A DNA stretch of 64,000 bases. It comes from Brevundimonas halotolerans. GTDB lineage: Bacteria; Pseudomonadota; Alphaproteobacteria; Caulobacterales; Caulobacteraceae. The stretch spans positions 79,538 to 143,537 of the forward strand of contig NZ_QTTA01000020.1 of the NCBI RefSeq assembly GCF_003730275.1, read 5' to 3'. Positions 53,536-62,696 of the stretch are shown one piece after another (the stretch's first letter is position 1; the number at the start of each line of letters is the position of its first letter). The notes under the pieces are model-generated. The model ran no database searches, was not told the origin of the DNA, and was given only the letters and a program-made list of their open reading frames with translations. The translations under genes were made by a program, and so were the position numbers.

Positions 53536-54768
53536 TCAGATACCGGGCTTCATCCCCAGCGCCTCGGCCACGATCTGGAAGTGGCTGCTCCAGCTGGGCG
53601 GCTTGTAGGGCGCGGGCTGCCCGTCGCCGCGCGCGGCCCGGTCCAGCGCCTTCAGCCAGCCGGGACCGTCCAGCGGGTCGATCAGTTTCGCCTTGGGTAC
53701 CAGTTCGCGGTGCGCGGCAATATCCGAGGCGATCAGGGGCACCCCCATGGCCATGGCTTCGACTGCGGGCAGATCGAACCCTTCGACCGCCGAAGGGGCC
53801 ACCACCCCGCGCGATCCCCGCATCAGCCGCGACAGGGCCGCGTCCGGCAGCTCGGACGCCTGATGCACCAGCCCCTGCAGCGGCGGCGATCGCTCCAGAT
53901 GGTCCATGACGGACTCATTCTCCCAACCATTCCGGCCGATCAGGACCAGGGCCGGGGTCTCGCCCCCTCTCAGCTCTTCCAGACGCCGCCACAAGGTCAG
54001 CAGGAAGGTCAGGTTCTTGCGCGCCTCGACCGTGCCGACATGGACGAAATACGGGCGCTCGGCGGGCCGCCAGCCGGGCTCCGCGAACGGCGGCTCCAGC
54101 CCCAGATGCGCGACCACCACGGTCGGTGTCGCCAGCCCCTCCCGCTCGGCAAACGCCTTGAGCACCTTGGCGGTCGTGTCGGAGTTCACCACCAGCACCG
54201 ACCCCTGCTTCAGGGCCAGACGCATCCGCGTGCGATGCCGTCCGCCCTCGCCCGGCCGGCAGTATTCCGGGTGGGTGATGGGGATCAGGTCATGCACCAT
54301 CAGCACCGAACGGGCCCCGTCCTCCGCCAGCTTCGCCAGCAGGCGCGGACTGGTCAGGCCGCTGTGGCCGACATTGACGTACAATGTGCCCCGGCTGACC
54401 TCGGGCAGGGCGCGCGACATCAACAGCCGCGTCATCGCCTGCCGCCGGGGTTCACGCTCGCGGCTGACGGGGCCAGAGAGCGAGCGCGCCCCGCGCGGCC
54501 GGGCCAGCAGGTCGGTCAGGGTGCGCTCGGCCTCGCCCACACCATTACCGGTCCACCGCTCACGCAGGGAGGCCGCGAGTTCACCGAACCATTTCCGGTC
54601 CAGCGCCGTCAGGTGATCGCCCCGGCTGCGCACCGGGACGAAGCGCACATCGGGGTGGCCCATCAGCCATTCGGCATAGGCCAGACAGACGCGGTCCACC
54701 CCCGTGGGGGTCGTGCGCCCGCTGCGCTGCAATAGACGCCCGGCATCAAACAGGACGGTGCGGGCCAT
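53536..54768 (-). CDS. GT4-family glycosyltransferase
   Basis: This is a 410-residue GT-B enzyme. The C-terminal half has FVHVGTVEARKNLTFLLTLW, ALVLIGRNGWE, and the nucleotide-sugar-binding stretch APSAVEGFDLPAVEAMAMG (E-x7-E pair), followed by VPLIASDIAAHREL. The N-terminal half has LMVHDLIPITHPEYC and LVVNSDTTAKVL, as in mannosyl/rhamnosyl transferases of capsule clusters. The sugar donor is unknown. It lies four bases after the next glycosyltransferase gene, in one operon. Confidence 0.87.
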   Translation of the reverse strand: MARTVLFDAGRLLQRSGRTTPTGVDRVCLAYAEWLMGHPDVRFVPVRSRGDHLTALDRKWFGELAASLRERWTGNGVGEAERTLTDLLARPRGARSLSGPVSREREPRRQAMTRLLMSRALPEVSRGTLYVNVGHSGLTSPRLLAKLAEDGARSVLMVHDLIPITHPEYCRPGEGGRHRTRMRLALKQGSVLVVNSDTTAKVLKAFAEREGLATPTVVVAHLGLEPPFAEPGWRPAERPYFVHVGTVEARKNLTFLLTLWRRLEELRGGETPALVLIGRNGWENESVMDHLERSPPLQGLVHQASELPDAALSRLMRGSRGVVAPSAVEGFDLPAVEAMAMGVPLIASDIAAHRELVPKAKLIDPLDGPGWLKALDRAARGDGQPAPYKPPSWSSHFQIVAEALGMKPGI

Positions 54769-54772
54769 CCCC

Positions 54773-56071
54773 TCAGGCCACCCGGGCGTAAAGCGCGCTC
54801 AGGCGTGCCTGATAGGCCTCGGGGCTGAAGACCTCCGCCTGAACCCGGCCGCGTGCCGACAGATCGGCGGCCAGATCATCATCGGCGTCCAGCGCCCGGA
54901 TCTGCGCCGCGATGGCCGCCGTATCATAGGGATCGGCCATCAGGGCGGCATCGCCGGCAACCTCGGGCAGGGAGGCGGCGGTCGAGGTCACGACCGGCGT
55001 GCCCAGCGCCATCGACTCCAGCACCGGCAAGCCGAACCCCTCATAGATCGACGGGAACAGGGTGCCCCGCGCCCCCCGGATCAGATCGACCAGCAGCGAG
55101 AACGGCAGGAAATCGTACAGGCGGATGCGCTTCTCGCGGGCCTTCTTGGTCCGCCGGATCTGGTGCATCAGGGCGGTCTCGTCCTCGTCCAGCCAGGCGC
55201 GGCCCCCGACGACGACCAGCGGCCGCGTCGAACCCGAGGTCAGATAGGCCTCGACGATCCGGCCCAGATTCTTCTTGGGCTCGATGGCCCCGAAATAGAG
55301 GTAATAGCCCTTCCAGCCTAGCTGGTGGACGCTGGCCAGTTCTGCGGCCACGGTCTCGTCGGACTTGGCCAGCAGGCGGGGTGGGATGCCGACGGACTGC
55401 CAGGTGACGCTGATCCGGTCTTCCTCGACGCCCAGAATGTCGATGACATCGCGCTTGGTCGCCTCGGACACCACGGCGATGTGGTCGGCCTTTTTCGCGA
55501 TCTGCCGGCACAGGCCCAGGAACAGCCGCTTGTTGTCCAGCGTGGTGTGCGGCAGACGCAGCGGGATCAGATCGTGGATCGTATAGATGTTGGGCACCCC
55601 CCGCGCCTGACAGGGCAGGGCGGTCGTCCAGTGCATCACATCCGGCCGGGCGACGGCCTCGTGCGAGCGAAAGCTCAGGGGCGTGAACACCCTGTCCGCA
55701 GCAAAGGCCCGGTTGGCGGTCGAAAACAGCCGGGGCGAACTCCAGTAGGCCGAGGCCACAGGCCGCCCACCTCCGCGCGACGGCCAGATGACCGTGTCGC
55801 TGGGCGCAATGCCCGTCGCCGTCTTGCCCAGCCGCGCCGTCAGCGTCTCGATCTTGCGCCGCAGCGGCCGGTCGCGCGGCGTGTGGGCGTCGATCAGGGC
55901 GATCTCGTTCAGGATCGGCCGCTTCTTGTTGATCGCCGCGTTGGGACCATACAGGACCTGGGTGTCCAGCCCGGCGTCATTCAGATTCCGCAGCAGGTTG
56001 CGCCCATAGGTGGCGATCCCCGTGCCCTTGGCCATGCCGATGTTGAAGCCGTCGATACAAACACGGGTCAT
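54773..56071 (-). CDS. GT4-family glycosyltransferase
   Basis: This is a 432-residue GT-B enzyme. It begins VCIDGFNIGMAKGTGIATYG, an acceptor-domain Gly-rich start. IYTIHDLIPLRLPHTTLDN and HIAVVSEATKRDVID lie mid-protein. The C-domain has YLYFGAIEPKKNLGRIVEAY and FPSIYEGFGLPVLESMALGT (E-x7-E), then TSTAASLPEVAGDAAL. It is paralogous in design to the adjacent glycosyltransferase but not a recent duplicate. It starts one base after the kpsF stop. Confidence 0.87.
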   Translation of the reverse strand: MTRVCIDGFNIGMAKGTGIATYGRNLLRNLNDAGLDTQVLYGPNAAINKKRPILNEIALIDAHTPRDRPLRRKIETLTARLGKTATGIAPSDTVIWPSRGGGRPVASAYWSSPRLFSTANRAFAADRVFTPLSFRSHEAVARPDVMHWTTALPCQARGVPNIYTIHDLIPLRLPHTTLDNKRLFLGLCRQIAKKADHIAVVSEATKRDVIDILGVEEDRISVTWQSVGIPPRLLAKSDETVAAELASVHQLGWKGYYLYFGAIEPKKNLGRIVEAYLTSGSTRPLVVVGGRAWLDEDETALMHQIRRTKKAREKRIRLYDFLPFSLLVDLIRGARGTLFPSIYEGFGLPVLESMALGTPVVTSTAASLPEVAGDAALMADPYDTAAIAAQIRALDADDDLAADLSARGRVQAEVFSPEAYQARLSALYARVA

Positions 56072-56072
56072 G

Positions 56073-57071
56073 TCAGGAGACGTAGCCCGCCTGCATCAGT
56101 TCGGCGAGGTGGATAATCGCCACCGGCCGGTCGTCCTCGACCACCAGCAGGGTCGAGATTCGGTTCTGCGTCAGGATGTCGACGGCGTCGCTCATCCGGG
56201 CGTCGGGCGACACCTGTTTGGGGCTGGCGCTCATCAGATCACCGGCGGTCAGGTCCTTCAGCGAGGTCGGCTCGTGGCCAAAGGCGCGGCGCACATCGCC
56301 GTCGGTGACGATCCCGGCCAGGCGCCCGTCGGCCTCGACCACGGCGGTGGCGCCCTTCATTCCCTCGGTGATGGCCGAGATCACCTCGGCAAAGGGGGTG
56401 TCGCGCGTGACCGTCGCGACCTTGCGTGGGCGGTCGCCCATCCAGTCGCGCACGCTCTGCAGGCCCATGCCCAGCTTGCCGCCCGGGTGGTGCAGGCCAA
56501 AGGCCTCGGCCGAGAACCCGCGCCGCTCCATCAGCACCATGGCCAGGGCATCGCCCAGCGCCAACGTCATCAGGGTCGAGGTGGTCGGCGCCAGATTGTT
56601 GGGACAGGCCTCGGCCACCTGCGGCAGCTGCAGCAGGACGGCGCTGTTGCGGCCGAGGAAGCTCTGCGGCCGCTGGGTCATGCCGATCACCGGAATGCCG
56701 CGCCGCTGGCAGAAGATCAGCGGATCGCGCAGCTCGCGGCTCTCGCCCGAATTGGAGATGGCCAGCAGGGTGCAGTCATCGCGCAGCATGCCCAGGTCCC
56801 CGTGGCTCATCTCGGCCGGGTGGACGAAGAAGGCATTGGTGCCGGTCGAGGCCAGGGTCGCCGCCAGCTTGCCGCCGATGTGGCCGGACTTGCCCATGCC
56901 GGTCACCACCAGATAGCCGGGTCGCGACAGGATCACGGAACAGGCGCGCGCCACGCTGTCGTCCAGCCCGTTCTCCAGCGCTTCCAGCGCCTCGCGGTTC
57001 AGCCGGATCACCCGGCGCGCGTAATCGGTAATGGCCTGGGTGGTGTCGGCATCGAAGGGGGGCTGGGTCAT
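56073..57071 (-). CDS. kpsF: Arabinose-5-phosphate isomerase (KpsF/GutQ)
   Basis: This 332-residue isomerase converts ribulose-5-P to arabinose-5-P, the first step of Kdo synthesis. The SIS domain has VVTGMGKSGHIGGKLAATLA, STGTNAFFVHPAEMSHGDLG and NSGESRELRDPLIF. Two CBS domains follow (LAGIVTDGDVRRAFG; ISTLLVVEDDRPVAIIHLAE). Leading a capsule-type run, it probably feeds a Kdo-containing lipid anchor or the LPS core. I chose the ATG at 57071 because longer forms add unconserved basic residues. Confidence 0.9.
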   Translation of the reverse strand: MTQPPFDADTTQAITDYARRVIRLNREALEALENGLDDSVARACSVILSRPGYLVVTGMGKSGHIGGKLAATLASTGTNAFFVHPAEMSHGDLGMLRDDCTLLAISNSGESRELRDPLIFCQRRGIPVIGMTQRPQSFLGRNSAVLLQLPQVAEACPNNLAPTTSTLMTLALGDALAMVLMERRGFSAEAFGLHHPGGKLGMGLQSVRDWMGDRPRKVATVTRDTPFAEVISAITEGMKGATAVVEADGRLAGIVTDGDVRRAFGHEPTSLKDLTAGDLMSASPKQVSPDARMSDAVDILTQNRISTLLVVEDDRPVAIIHLAELMQAGYVS

Positions 57072-57329
57072 GTCACGCGCGTCAGATCGGCCGTCATCGG
57101 CCCGCCGGATAGGAAGCCGCAGGATGTGCCGCATCCCGCCTCGTTTCACAATGCCGGACCCTGCCTCTCAGATCCCTGAGCCCGGCGGTTTGACCTGACC
57201 GCAGTTAGGCGACAACCTTTGCCGCAGCGGGGCGTTAGCAGCACCGCAACCCCGAGCCGACCATCTTCCTCCCCCGTTGGATGGTCTCTCCCGAGACTGC
57301 GGGCACCCGTTCCGGCGTAGCCCCGTGCC

Positions 57330-58145
57330 ATGAGAAAGATCCGACCCGACCTGATGACTGCCGTGATCGCCCCGACCGACCCCCGAGACCTCGCGCCACC
57401 CCCGGCGCCGGCGTCCCTGATCCGGAACCGGGGGCCGCTGGCCCTGTTCCTGGATCTCGACGGTGTGCTGGCCCCGATTGAATCCCGGCCCGAGGATGTC
57501 GTCCCTGATCCGCGTCGCTCGCGCCTGCTGGACGCCCTGATCGCGGCGTTGGACGGGCGGGTGGCGGTGCTCAGCGGGCGAGCGCTGGCCGATGTCGACC
57601 GCATTCTGGAAGGCCGCGTGGTCCCGGTCGCCGGGGTGCATGGTCTGGAGCGCAGGGCAGCTGACGGACAGGTCGAGAGCCGCGGGGCCGAGGCCGATGT
57701 GGCGCTGGCGGTCGAAGGGCTGACCCAGACCCTCAGCGCCCAGATCGCCGACGGTGTCGAGATCGAGAACAAGGGGGTCGGCGTCGCCGTCCACTACCGC
57801 AATGCGCCGGATCGGGCCGCCGACGTCCGCCACGCCACGACAACGCTTGCCCGGGATCACGGCCTGCATCTTCAGCCCGGCCATATGGTCGTCGAGCTGA
57901 AAGGGGGCGACACGGACAAGGGTCGGGCATTGGCCGCCTTTCTGGCCGAACCGCCCTTTGCCGGCGCGCGTCCCGTCATGATCGGCGACGATCGCACCGA
58001 CGAAGCTGCCTTTCGCGCGGCCGAGGCGGCGGGCGGGTTCGGTATTCTGGTCGATCCCCGCTGGGTCAGTGCCGCGCGTTATGGTCTGGCGGATACGCGG
58101 GCCGTCAGTGACTGGCTGACGCAACTGGCCGAGGCCGCCCAATGA
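57330..58145 (+). CDS. otsB: Trehalose-6-phosphate phosphatase
   Basis: This 271-residue HAD phosphatase releases trehalose from trehalose-6-phosphate. The nucleophile motif is FLDLDGVLAPIESRPEDVVP, motif II is VAVLSGRALADV, and the last motif is MIGDDRTDEAAFRAAE; GVHGLERRA and ELKGGDTDKGRAL are OtsB-typical. The first ~35 residues are unconserved. ATGs at 57330 and 57354 are both possible, neither with a clear Shine-Dalgarno. Its stop overlaps the GH15 start (ATGA). The 258-bp gap upstream shows only divergent promoter DNA. Confidence 0.92.
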   Translation: MRKIRPDLMTAVIAPTDPRDLAPPPAPASLIRNRGPLALFLDLDGVLAPIESRPEDVVPDPRRSRLLDALIAALDGRVAVLSGRALADVDRILEGRVVPVAGVHGLERRAADGQVESRGAEADVALAVEGLTQTLSAQIADGVEIENKGVGVAVHYRNAPDRAADVRHATTTLARDHGLHLQPGHMVVELKGGDTDKGRALAAFLAEPPFAGARPVMIGDDRTDEAAFRAAEAAGGFGILVDPRWVSAARYGLADTRAVSDWLTQLAEAAQ

Positions 58146-59926
58146 AGCCCTCCGTCGATCTTGCCCCCATCGGTAACTGCGCCGTCAGTGCCCTGATCGA
58201 TCGTCAGGGGCGCTATGTCTGGGCCTGTGCGCCCCGCTTCGACGGCGACCCGCTGTTCTCGGCCCTGATGGACGGCAGCGATCCGGAGCATGGCTTCTGG
58301 GACATTGTGCTGGAAGACCAGGTCAGCGCCGAGCAGGACTATGTGCGCAACACACCGATTCTCCGCACGATTCTCCATGCGGTCGATGGTTCGGCCCTCG
58401 AGATCATCGACTTCTGCCCCCGCCATGCGCATCAGCAGCGCACCTATCGTCCGCTGGCCTTTGGCCGGTTGATCCGGCCCCTGTCCGGGACGCCCCGGAT
58501 CGCCATCCGTCTCAGGCCTGCCGCCGATTGGGGCGCGCGGAGGGCGGACAGCACCCGCGGTTCCAATCACATCCGCTATCTGTGCACCGGCGCCACCTTC
58601 CGCCTGACGACCGACTGCCCGGTCAGCCATATCGTCAATGAGCGGGTGTTCCGGCTCGAAAAGCCGATGGCCTTCTTCTTCGGGCCCGACGAAGCCTACG
58701 ATCAGGACGTGGGCCCGGGACTGATCGCCGCGCGGGACCGCACGGTGGCCTACTGGCAGGAGTGGGTGCGCAAACTCTATCTGCCGCTCGACTGGCAGGA
58801 GGCGGTGATCCGCGCCGCCATCACCCTGAAACTGTGCGCCTATGAGGAAACCGGCGCCATCGTCGCGGCCCTGACCACCTCCGTGCCCGAATTCCCCGGC
58901 AGCGGCCGAAACTGGGACTACCGCTACTGCTGGATCCGCGACGCCTATTACACCGTGCGCGCCCTGAACCGCCTCGGCGCCGTCGACATTCTCGAGAACT
59001 ACCTCGTCTATCTCCGCAACCTGGTCGACCAGGCCGACGGCGGCCACGTCCAGCCGGTCTATGGCGTCGGCCTGGAAGAGAATATCGACGAACGGATCAC
59101 GGAGACGGTCGAGGGCTATCGCGGCATGAAGCCGGTGCGCGTCGGCAATCAGGCGCGCGAGCATCTGCAACACGATGTCTACGGACAGATTGTCCTGCCG
59201 CTGGTGCAGGCCTTCTACGACCAGCGGATGATCCGGCCGGGCACGCTGGAGGACTTCCACGCCCTCGAGCGGGTCGGCCAGCGCGCCTTTGAGATGCACG
59301 ACCAGCCCGATGCCGGCCTGTGGGAGTTCCGCACCTTTGCCCGGGTCCACACCTATTCCGCCGTCATGTGCTGGGCGGCCTGCGACCGGCTGGCCAAGGC
59401 CGCGCTTCATCTGAAGCTCAAGGATCGCGCCGCCGACTGGGCCGACAAGGCGCGTATCATCCGTGAACGGATCGAGGCCGAGGCCTATCTGGAGGGGGAG
59501 GGCCATTTCGCCGCCAGCTTCGGCGGCACAGAACTGGATGCGTCGCTGCTGCAACTCACCGACGTCGGCTTCCTGCCCCTCAACGACCGGCGCATGGCCC
59601 GCACCTTTGAGGTGATCGAGCGCGATCTGAAGAAGGGTCCCTTCCTGTTCCGCTATGTCGAGCCCGACGACTTCGGCGAGCCCGAGACGGCGTTCAACTT
59701 CTGCACCTTCTGGTTCATCGAGGCCCTGCATCAGAACGGTCGCGACGAGGAGGCCCGAGCTATCTTCGAGGAAATGCTGGCCCGCAGAACCCATGCCGGC
59801 CTGCTCAGTGAGGATATCGCGGTCGAGTCCGGAGAGCTGTGGGGCAACTATCCCCAGACCTATTCCCTGGTCGGTATCATCAACTGCGCCATCCTGCTCA
59901 GCCGTTCGTGGACGGACGTCCGATGA
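58142..59926 (+). CDS. GH15 glycoside hydrolase (probable trehalase/glucoamylase)
   Basis: This is a 594-residue inverting alpha-glucosidase of family GH15. An N-terminal beta-supersandwich (IGNCAVSALIDRQGRYVWAC) is followed by the (alpha/alpha)6 barrel. GRNWDYRYCWIRDAYYTVRA carries the general-acid region, LWEFRTFARVHTYSAVMCWA follows, and the catalytic-base region is DIAVESGELWGNYPQTYSLV. It has no signal peptide. Between otsB and otsA, with both ends overlapping by four bases, it may hydrolyse trehalose or a storage glucan. GH15 trehalases are known in mycobacteria; activity here is inferred. Confidence 0.88.
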   Translation: MKPSVDLAPIGNCAVSALIDRQGRYVWACAPRFDGDPLFSALMDGSDPEHGFWDIVLEDQVSAEQDYVRNTPILRTILHAVDGSALEIIDFCPRHAHQQRTYRPLAFGRLIRPLSGTPRIAIRLRPAADWGARRADSTRGSNHIRYLCTGATFRLTTDCPVSHIVNERVFRLEKPMAFFFGPDEAYDQDVGPGLIAARDRTVAYWQEWVRKLYLPLDWQEAVIRAAITLKLCAYEETGAIVAALTTSVPEFPGSGRNWDYRYCWIRDAYYTVRALNRLGAVDILENYLVYLRNLVDQADGGHVQPVYGVGLEENIDERITETVEGYRGMKPVRVGNQAREHLQHDVYGQIVLPLVQAFYDQRMIRPGTLEDFHALERVGQRAFEMHDQPDAGLWEFRTFARVHTYSAVMCWAACDRLAKAALHLKLKDRAADWADKARIIRERIEAEAYLEGEGHFAASFGGTELDASLLQLTDVGFLPLNDRRMARTFEVIERDLKKGPFLFRYVEPDDFGEPETAFNFCTFWFIEALHQNGRDEEARAIFEEMLARRTHAGLLSEDIAVESGELWGNYPQTYSLVGIINCAILLSRSWTDVR

Positions 59927-61335
59927 GCCGCCTGATCGTCGTCTCGAACCGCGTCTCGGCGCCCACAGACCCGTCGGCGGGCTCGGCCGGCGGGCTGGCC
60001 ATGGCCCTGTCTGCGGCGCTGCGAAAGTATGATGGCCTTTGGTTTGGCTGGTCCGGCAACACCACGCCGGTCTGGAAACCCGAGGCCCAGATCGAGGACC
60101 GGGCCGGCGTCACCGTCGCCCTCGTCGATCTGGAGCCCCAGGACGTCGACGAATATTACAACGGCTATGCCAACAAGACCCTGTGGCCCCTGTTCCACCA
60201 CCGGGTAGACCTCTCGGCCTATGAGCGCTCCTTCGGCGAGGGCTATGAGCGCACCAATGACCGGTTCGCCGAGGCGCTGGCCCCGCTGATCCAGCCCGAC
60301 GACCTGATCTGGATCCACGACTATCACATGATCCCGCTGGCCCGGGACCTCAGGCGGCGCGGCATCAAGAACCGGATCGGCTTCTTCCTGCACACGCCCT
60401 GGCCGGTACGGCAACTGCTGGTGACGCTGCCCTATCACCGGCGGCTGGTGGAATCGCTGTTCGACTTTGACCTGCTGGGCTTTCACACCCGCGAGTGGCT
60501 GGACCTGTTCCGGGACTATGTGGCGTCAGAGCCCGGCATCCATGGCCGCCTTCTGCCCAATGATGCCCTGATGGCCTTCGGGAAGACCGTCCAGACCGGC
60601 GTCTTTCCGATCGGCATCGACGTCGATGCCTTCGTCGAGGCGCGGAACTCTGCGCTCGGCATCCGCACCTATGACCGGATGGCGGCGTCGGCGGCCTTTC
60701 GCTCGATGATCGTCGGGGTCGACCGGCTGGACTATTCCAAGGGACTGGAGCAGCGGCTGCTGGGCTATGAGCAGTTCCTCAAGGACAAGCCCGAACAGCG
60801 CGGCAAGGTCTTCCTGTTGCAGGTCACGCCCCTGTCCCGCGACGACGTCGATGCCTATCAGGACATCCGGAGCCGTCTCGACAGCCTGGCCGGGCACGTC
60901 AATGGCACCTATGGCGATGTCGACTGGCAGCCGGTCCGCTATCTGAACCGCACCTACCGGCGTGACCAGTTGGCCGGCATCTATCGCGCCGCCCGCGTTG
61001 GCCTGGTGACGCCCCTGCGCGACGGCATGAATCTGGTCGCCAAGGAATATGTCGCGGCACAGGACCCCGAAGACCCGGGCGTGCTGATCCTGTCGCGCTT
61101 TGCCGGGGCCGCCGAGGAGATGACCGAGGCCCTGCTGATCAATCCCTTCAGCCGCGAGGAAATTTCCGACGCCCTCAGCCGCGCGCTGGCCATGCCGCTG
61201 GCCGAGCGTAAGGACCGCTGGCAGGCCCTGATGCAGGTCGTGCGCGATTCCGACGTCGCCCTGTGGCGCGACATGTTCGTCGCAACCCTGCAAGCGATCC
61301 CGACAGGCGGGGCGAAACCGGTGCCCGAGGTCTAG
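59923..61335 (+). CDS. otsA: Alpha,alpha-trehalose-phosphate synthase (UDP-forming)
   Basis: This 470-residue GT20 enzyme joins UDP-glucose and glucose-6-phosphate. [20 protein letters not shown] opens the donor loop region. The acceptor/donor motifs are [52 protein letters not shown] and [14 protein letters not shown]. The length is usual. The start overlaps the GH15 stop. The order otsB-GH15-otsA makes the synthase last. Its TAG stop overlaps the TAG of the convergent thiolase in a shared CTAG. Confidence 0.95.
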   Translation: MSRLIVVSNRVSAPTDPSAGSAGGLAMALSAALRKYDGLWFGWSGNTTPVWKPEAQIEDRAGVTVALVDLEPQDVDEYYNGYANKTLWPLFHHRVDLSAYERSFGEGYERTNDRFAEALAPLIQPDDLIWIHDYHMIPLARDLRRRGIKNRIGFFLHTPWPVRQLLVTLPYHRRLVESLFDFDLLGFHTREWLDLFRDYVASEPGIHGRLLPNDALMAFGKTVQTGVFPIGIDVDAFVEARNSALGIRTYDRMAASAAFRSMIVGVDRLDYSKGLEQRLLGYEQFLKDKPEQRGKVFLLQVTPLSRDDVDAYQDIRSRLDSLAGHVNGTYGDVDWQPVRYLNRTYRRDQLAGIYRAARVGLVTPLRDGMNLVAKEYVAAQDPEDPGVLILSRFAGAAEEMTEALLINPFSREEISDALSRALAMPLAERKDRWQALMQVVRDSDVALWRDMFVATLQAIPTGGAKPVPEV

Positions 61336-62534
61336 TAAATCTCGAACAGGCCGGCCGCGCCCATGCCGCCGCCGACGCACATGGTGACGACGCCGTATTT
61401 GGCCCCGCGGCGCTTGCCCTCGATCAGCACATGGCCCGTCATGCGCGCGCCCGACATGCCGTAGGGGTGGCCGATGGAGATGGCTCCGCCCGAGACGTTC
61501 AGCCGGTCATTGGGAATGCCCAGTTTGTCGCGGCAGTACAGGACCTGCACGGCGAAGGCCTCGTTCAACTCCCAGATGCCGATGTCATCGACGGTCAGGC
61601 CATGGCGCTTCAGCAGCTTCGGCACGGCAAACACCGGCCCGATGCCCATTTCGTCCGGCTCGCAGCCGGCCACGGCCATGCCGACGTAGCGGCCGAGCGG
61701 CGTCAGGCCGCGCTTTTCCGCGTCCCTGGCCTCCATAAGGACCGAGGCCGAGGCCCCGTCCGACAACTGGCTGGCGTTGCCGGCCGTGATGAAGCGGCCC
61801 GCTTCGATCTTTTCGCCGCCGCCGAACACGGGCTTGAGCGATGACAGGCCTTCCAGCGTGGTCTCCGGGCGGTTGCCCTCGTCCTTCGAGAGGGTCACTT
61901 CTTTCGAGGATGTCTGGCCCGTGGCCTTGTCCATCACCTGCATGGTGGTGGTCATGGGCACGATCTCGGCGTCCAGATAGCCGGCGGCCTGGGCCGCGGC
62001 GGTGCGCTGCTGGGATTGCAGGGCGTACTCGTCCTGAGCCTCGCGCGAAATGCCATAGCGGTCGGCGACCACCTCGGCGGTTTCCAGCATTGACATATAG
62101 ATGTGCGGCGCCTGCTTCAGCAGCGCCTCATCCTTGAAGCGATACAGGTTCATATGCTGGTTCTGGACGAGGGAAATGCTCTCCAGCCCGCCGCCGACGG
62201 CGACCGTCTGGCCGTCGACCATCACCTGTTTGGCCGCCGTGGCGATGGCCATCAGGCCCGAGGCGCACTGCCGGTCCAGGCTCATGCCCGCGACACTGGA
62301 CGGAAGGCCGGCTGCCAGCGCGATCTGACGCGCGACATTGGTCGAGGTCGAGCCCTGCTGCAGGGCCGCGCCCATCACCACATCCTCGATCTCGGCGGGA
62401 TCGACGCCCGCGCGTTCGACCGCATGGCGCACCGCATGGGCACCAAGTTGCTGCGCCTGGGTGTCGTTGAAGGCCCCGCGATAGGCGCGACCGATCGGGG
62501 TGCGGGCGGTCGAGACGATGACGGCTTCACGCAT
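61332..62534 (-). CDS. Acetyl-CoA acyltransferase (thiolase)
   Basis: This 400-residue thiolase II family enzyme cleaves 3-ketoacyl-CoA with CoA, or runs the reverse condensation. The acyl-enzyme cysteine is in [20 protein letters not shown]; the His motif is [12 protein letters not shown]; the second Cys is in [15 protein letters not shown], and [17 protein letters not shown] is present. The sequence is closer to degradative FadA/PaaJ-like enzymes than to PhaA, but I would not give a symbol. The SDR gene 162 bp upstream on the same strand probably acts in the same beta-oxidation route. Confidence 0.9.
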   Translation of the reverse strand: MREAVIVSTARTPIGRAYRGAFNDTQAQQLGAHAVRHAVERAGVDPAEIEDVVMGAALQQGSTSTNVARQIALAAGLPSSVAGMSLDRQCASGLMAIATAAKQVMVDGQTVAVGGGLESISLVQNQHMNLYRFKDEALLKQAPHIYMSMLETAEVVADRYGISREAQDEYALQSQQRTAAAQAAGYLDAEIVPMTTTMQVMDKATGQTSSKEVTLSKDEGNRPETTLEGLSSLKPVFGGGEKIEAGRFITAGNASQLSDGASASVLMEARDAEKRGLTPLGRYVGMAVAGCEPDEMGIGPVFAVPKLLKRHGLTVDDIGIWELNEAFAVQVLYCRDKLGIPNDRLNVSGGAISIGHPYGMSGARMTGHVLIEGKRRGAKYGVVTMCVGGGMGAAGLFEIY

Positions 62535-62556
62535 CTGCGATGCTCCTTCTTTGTAG

Positions 62557-62690
62557 GGCGCTATCGCTCGCCTCGCGGAGGCTCGCTGCTTGAGCGCGGG
62601 TTATTCCAAATCTGTACGCGCCTGCCGCGACGTCAAGACAAGGCTTTTGGCGCCTCAAGCCGTGAGCCGCCGCGCGGCGAACATAGGCGC
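62557..62690. repeat. REP-like pair (copies B and C) in inverted orientation
   Basis: Copy B (62557-62597) is on the minus strand and copy C (62650-62690) on the plus strand, so they face each other across 52 bases. B matches copy A at 16169 in 38 of 41 positions; C is more diverged but keeps TCAAGC, GTGAGCCGCCGCGCGGCGA and GGCGC. The pair fills most of the gap between the SDR and thiolase genes and could form a large cruciform or act as a transcript attenuator. Confidence 0.62.
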
Positions 62691-62696
62691 GCGCCG

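Noticed and set aside
57072..57329. EcfG-type (GGAAC...GTT) stress promoter before otsB
   Set aside because: I searched the gap by eye and found no GGAAC at a suitable distance.
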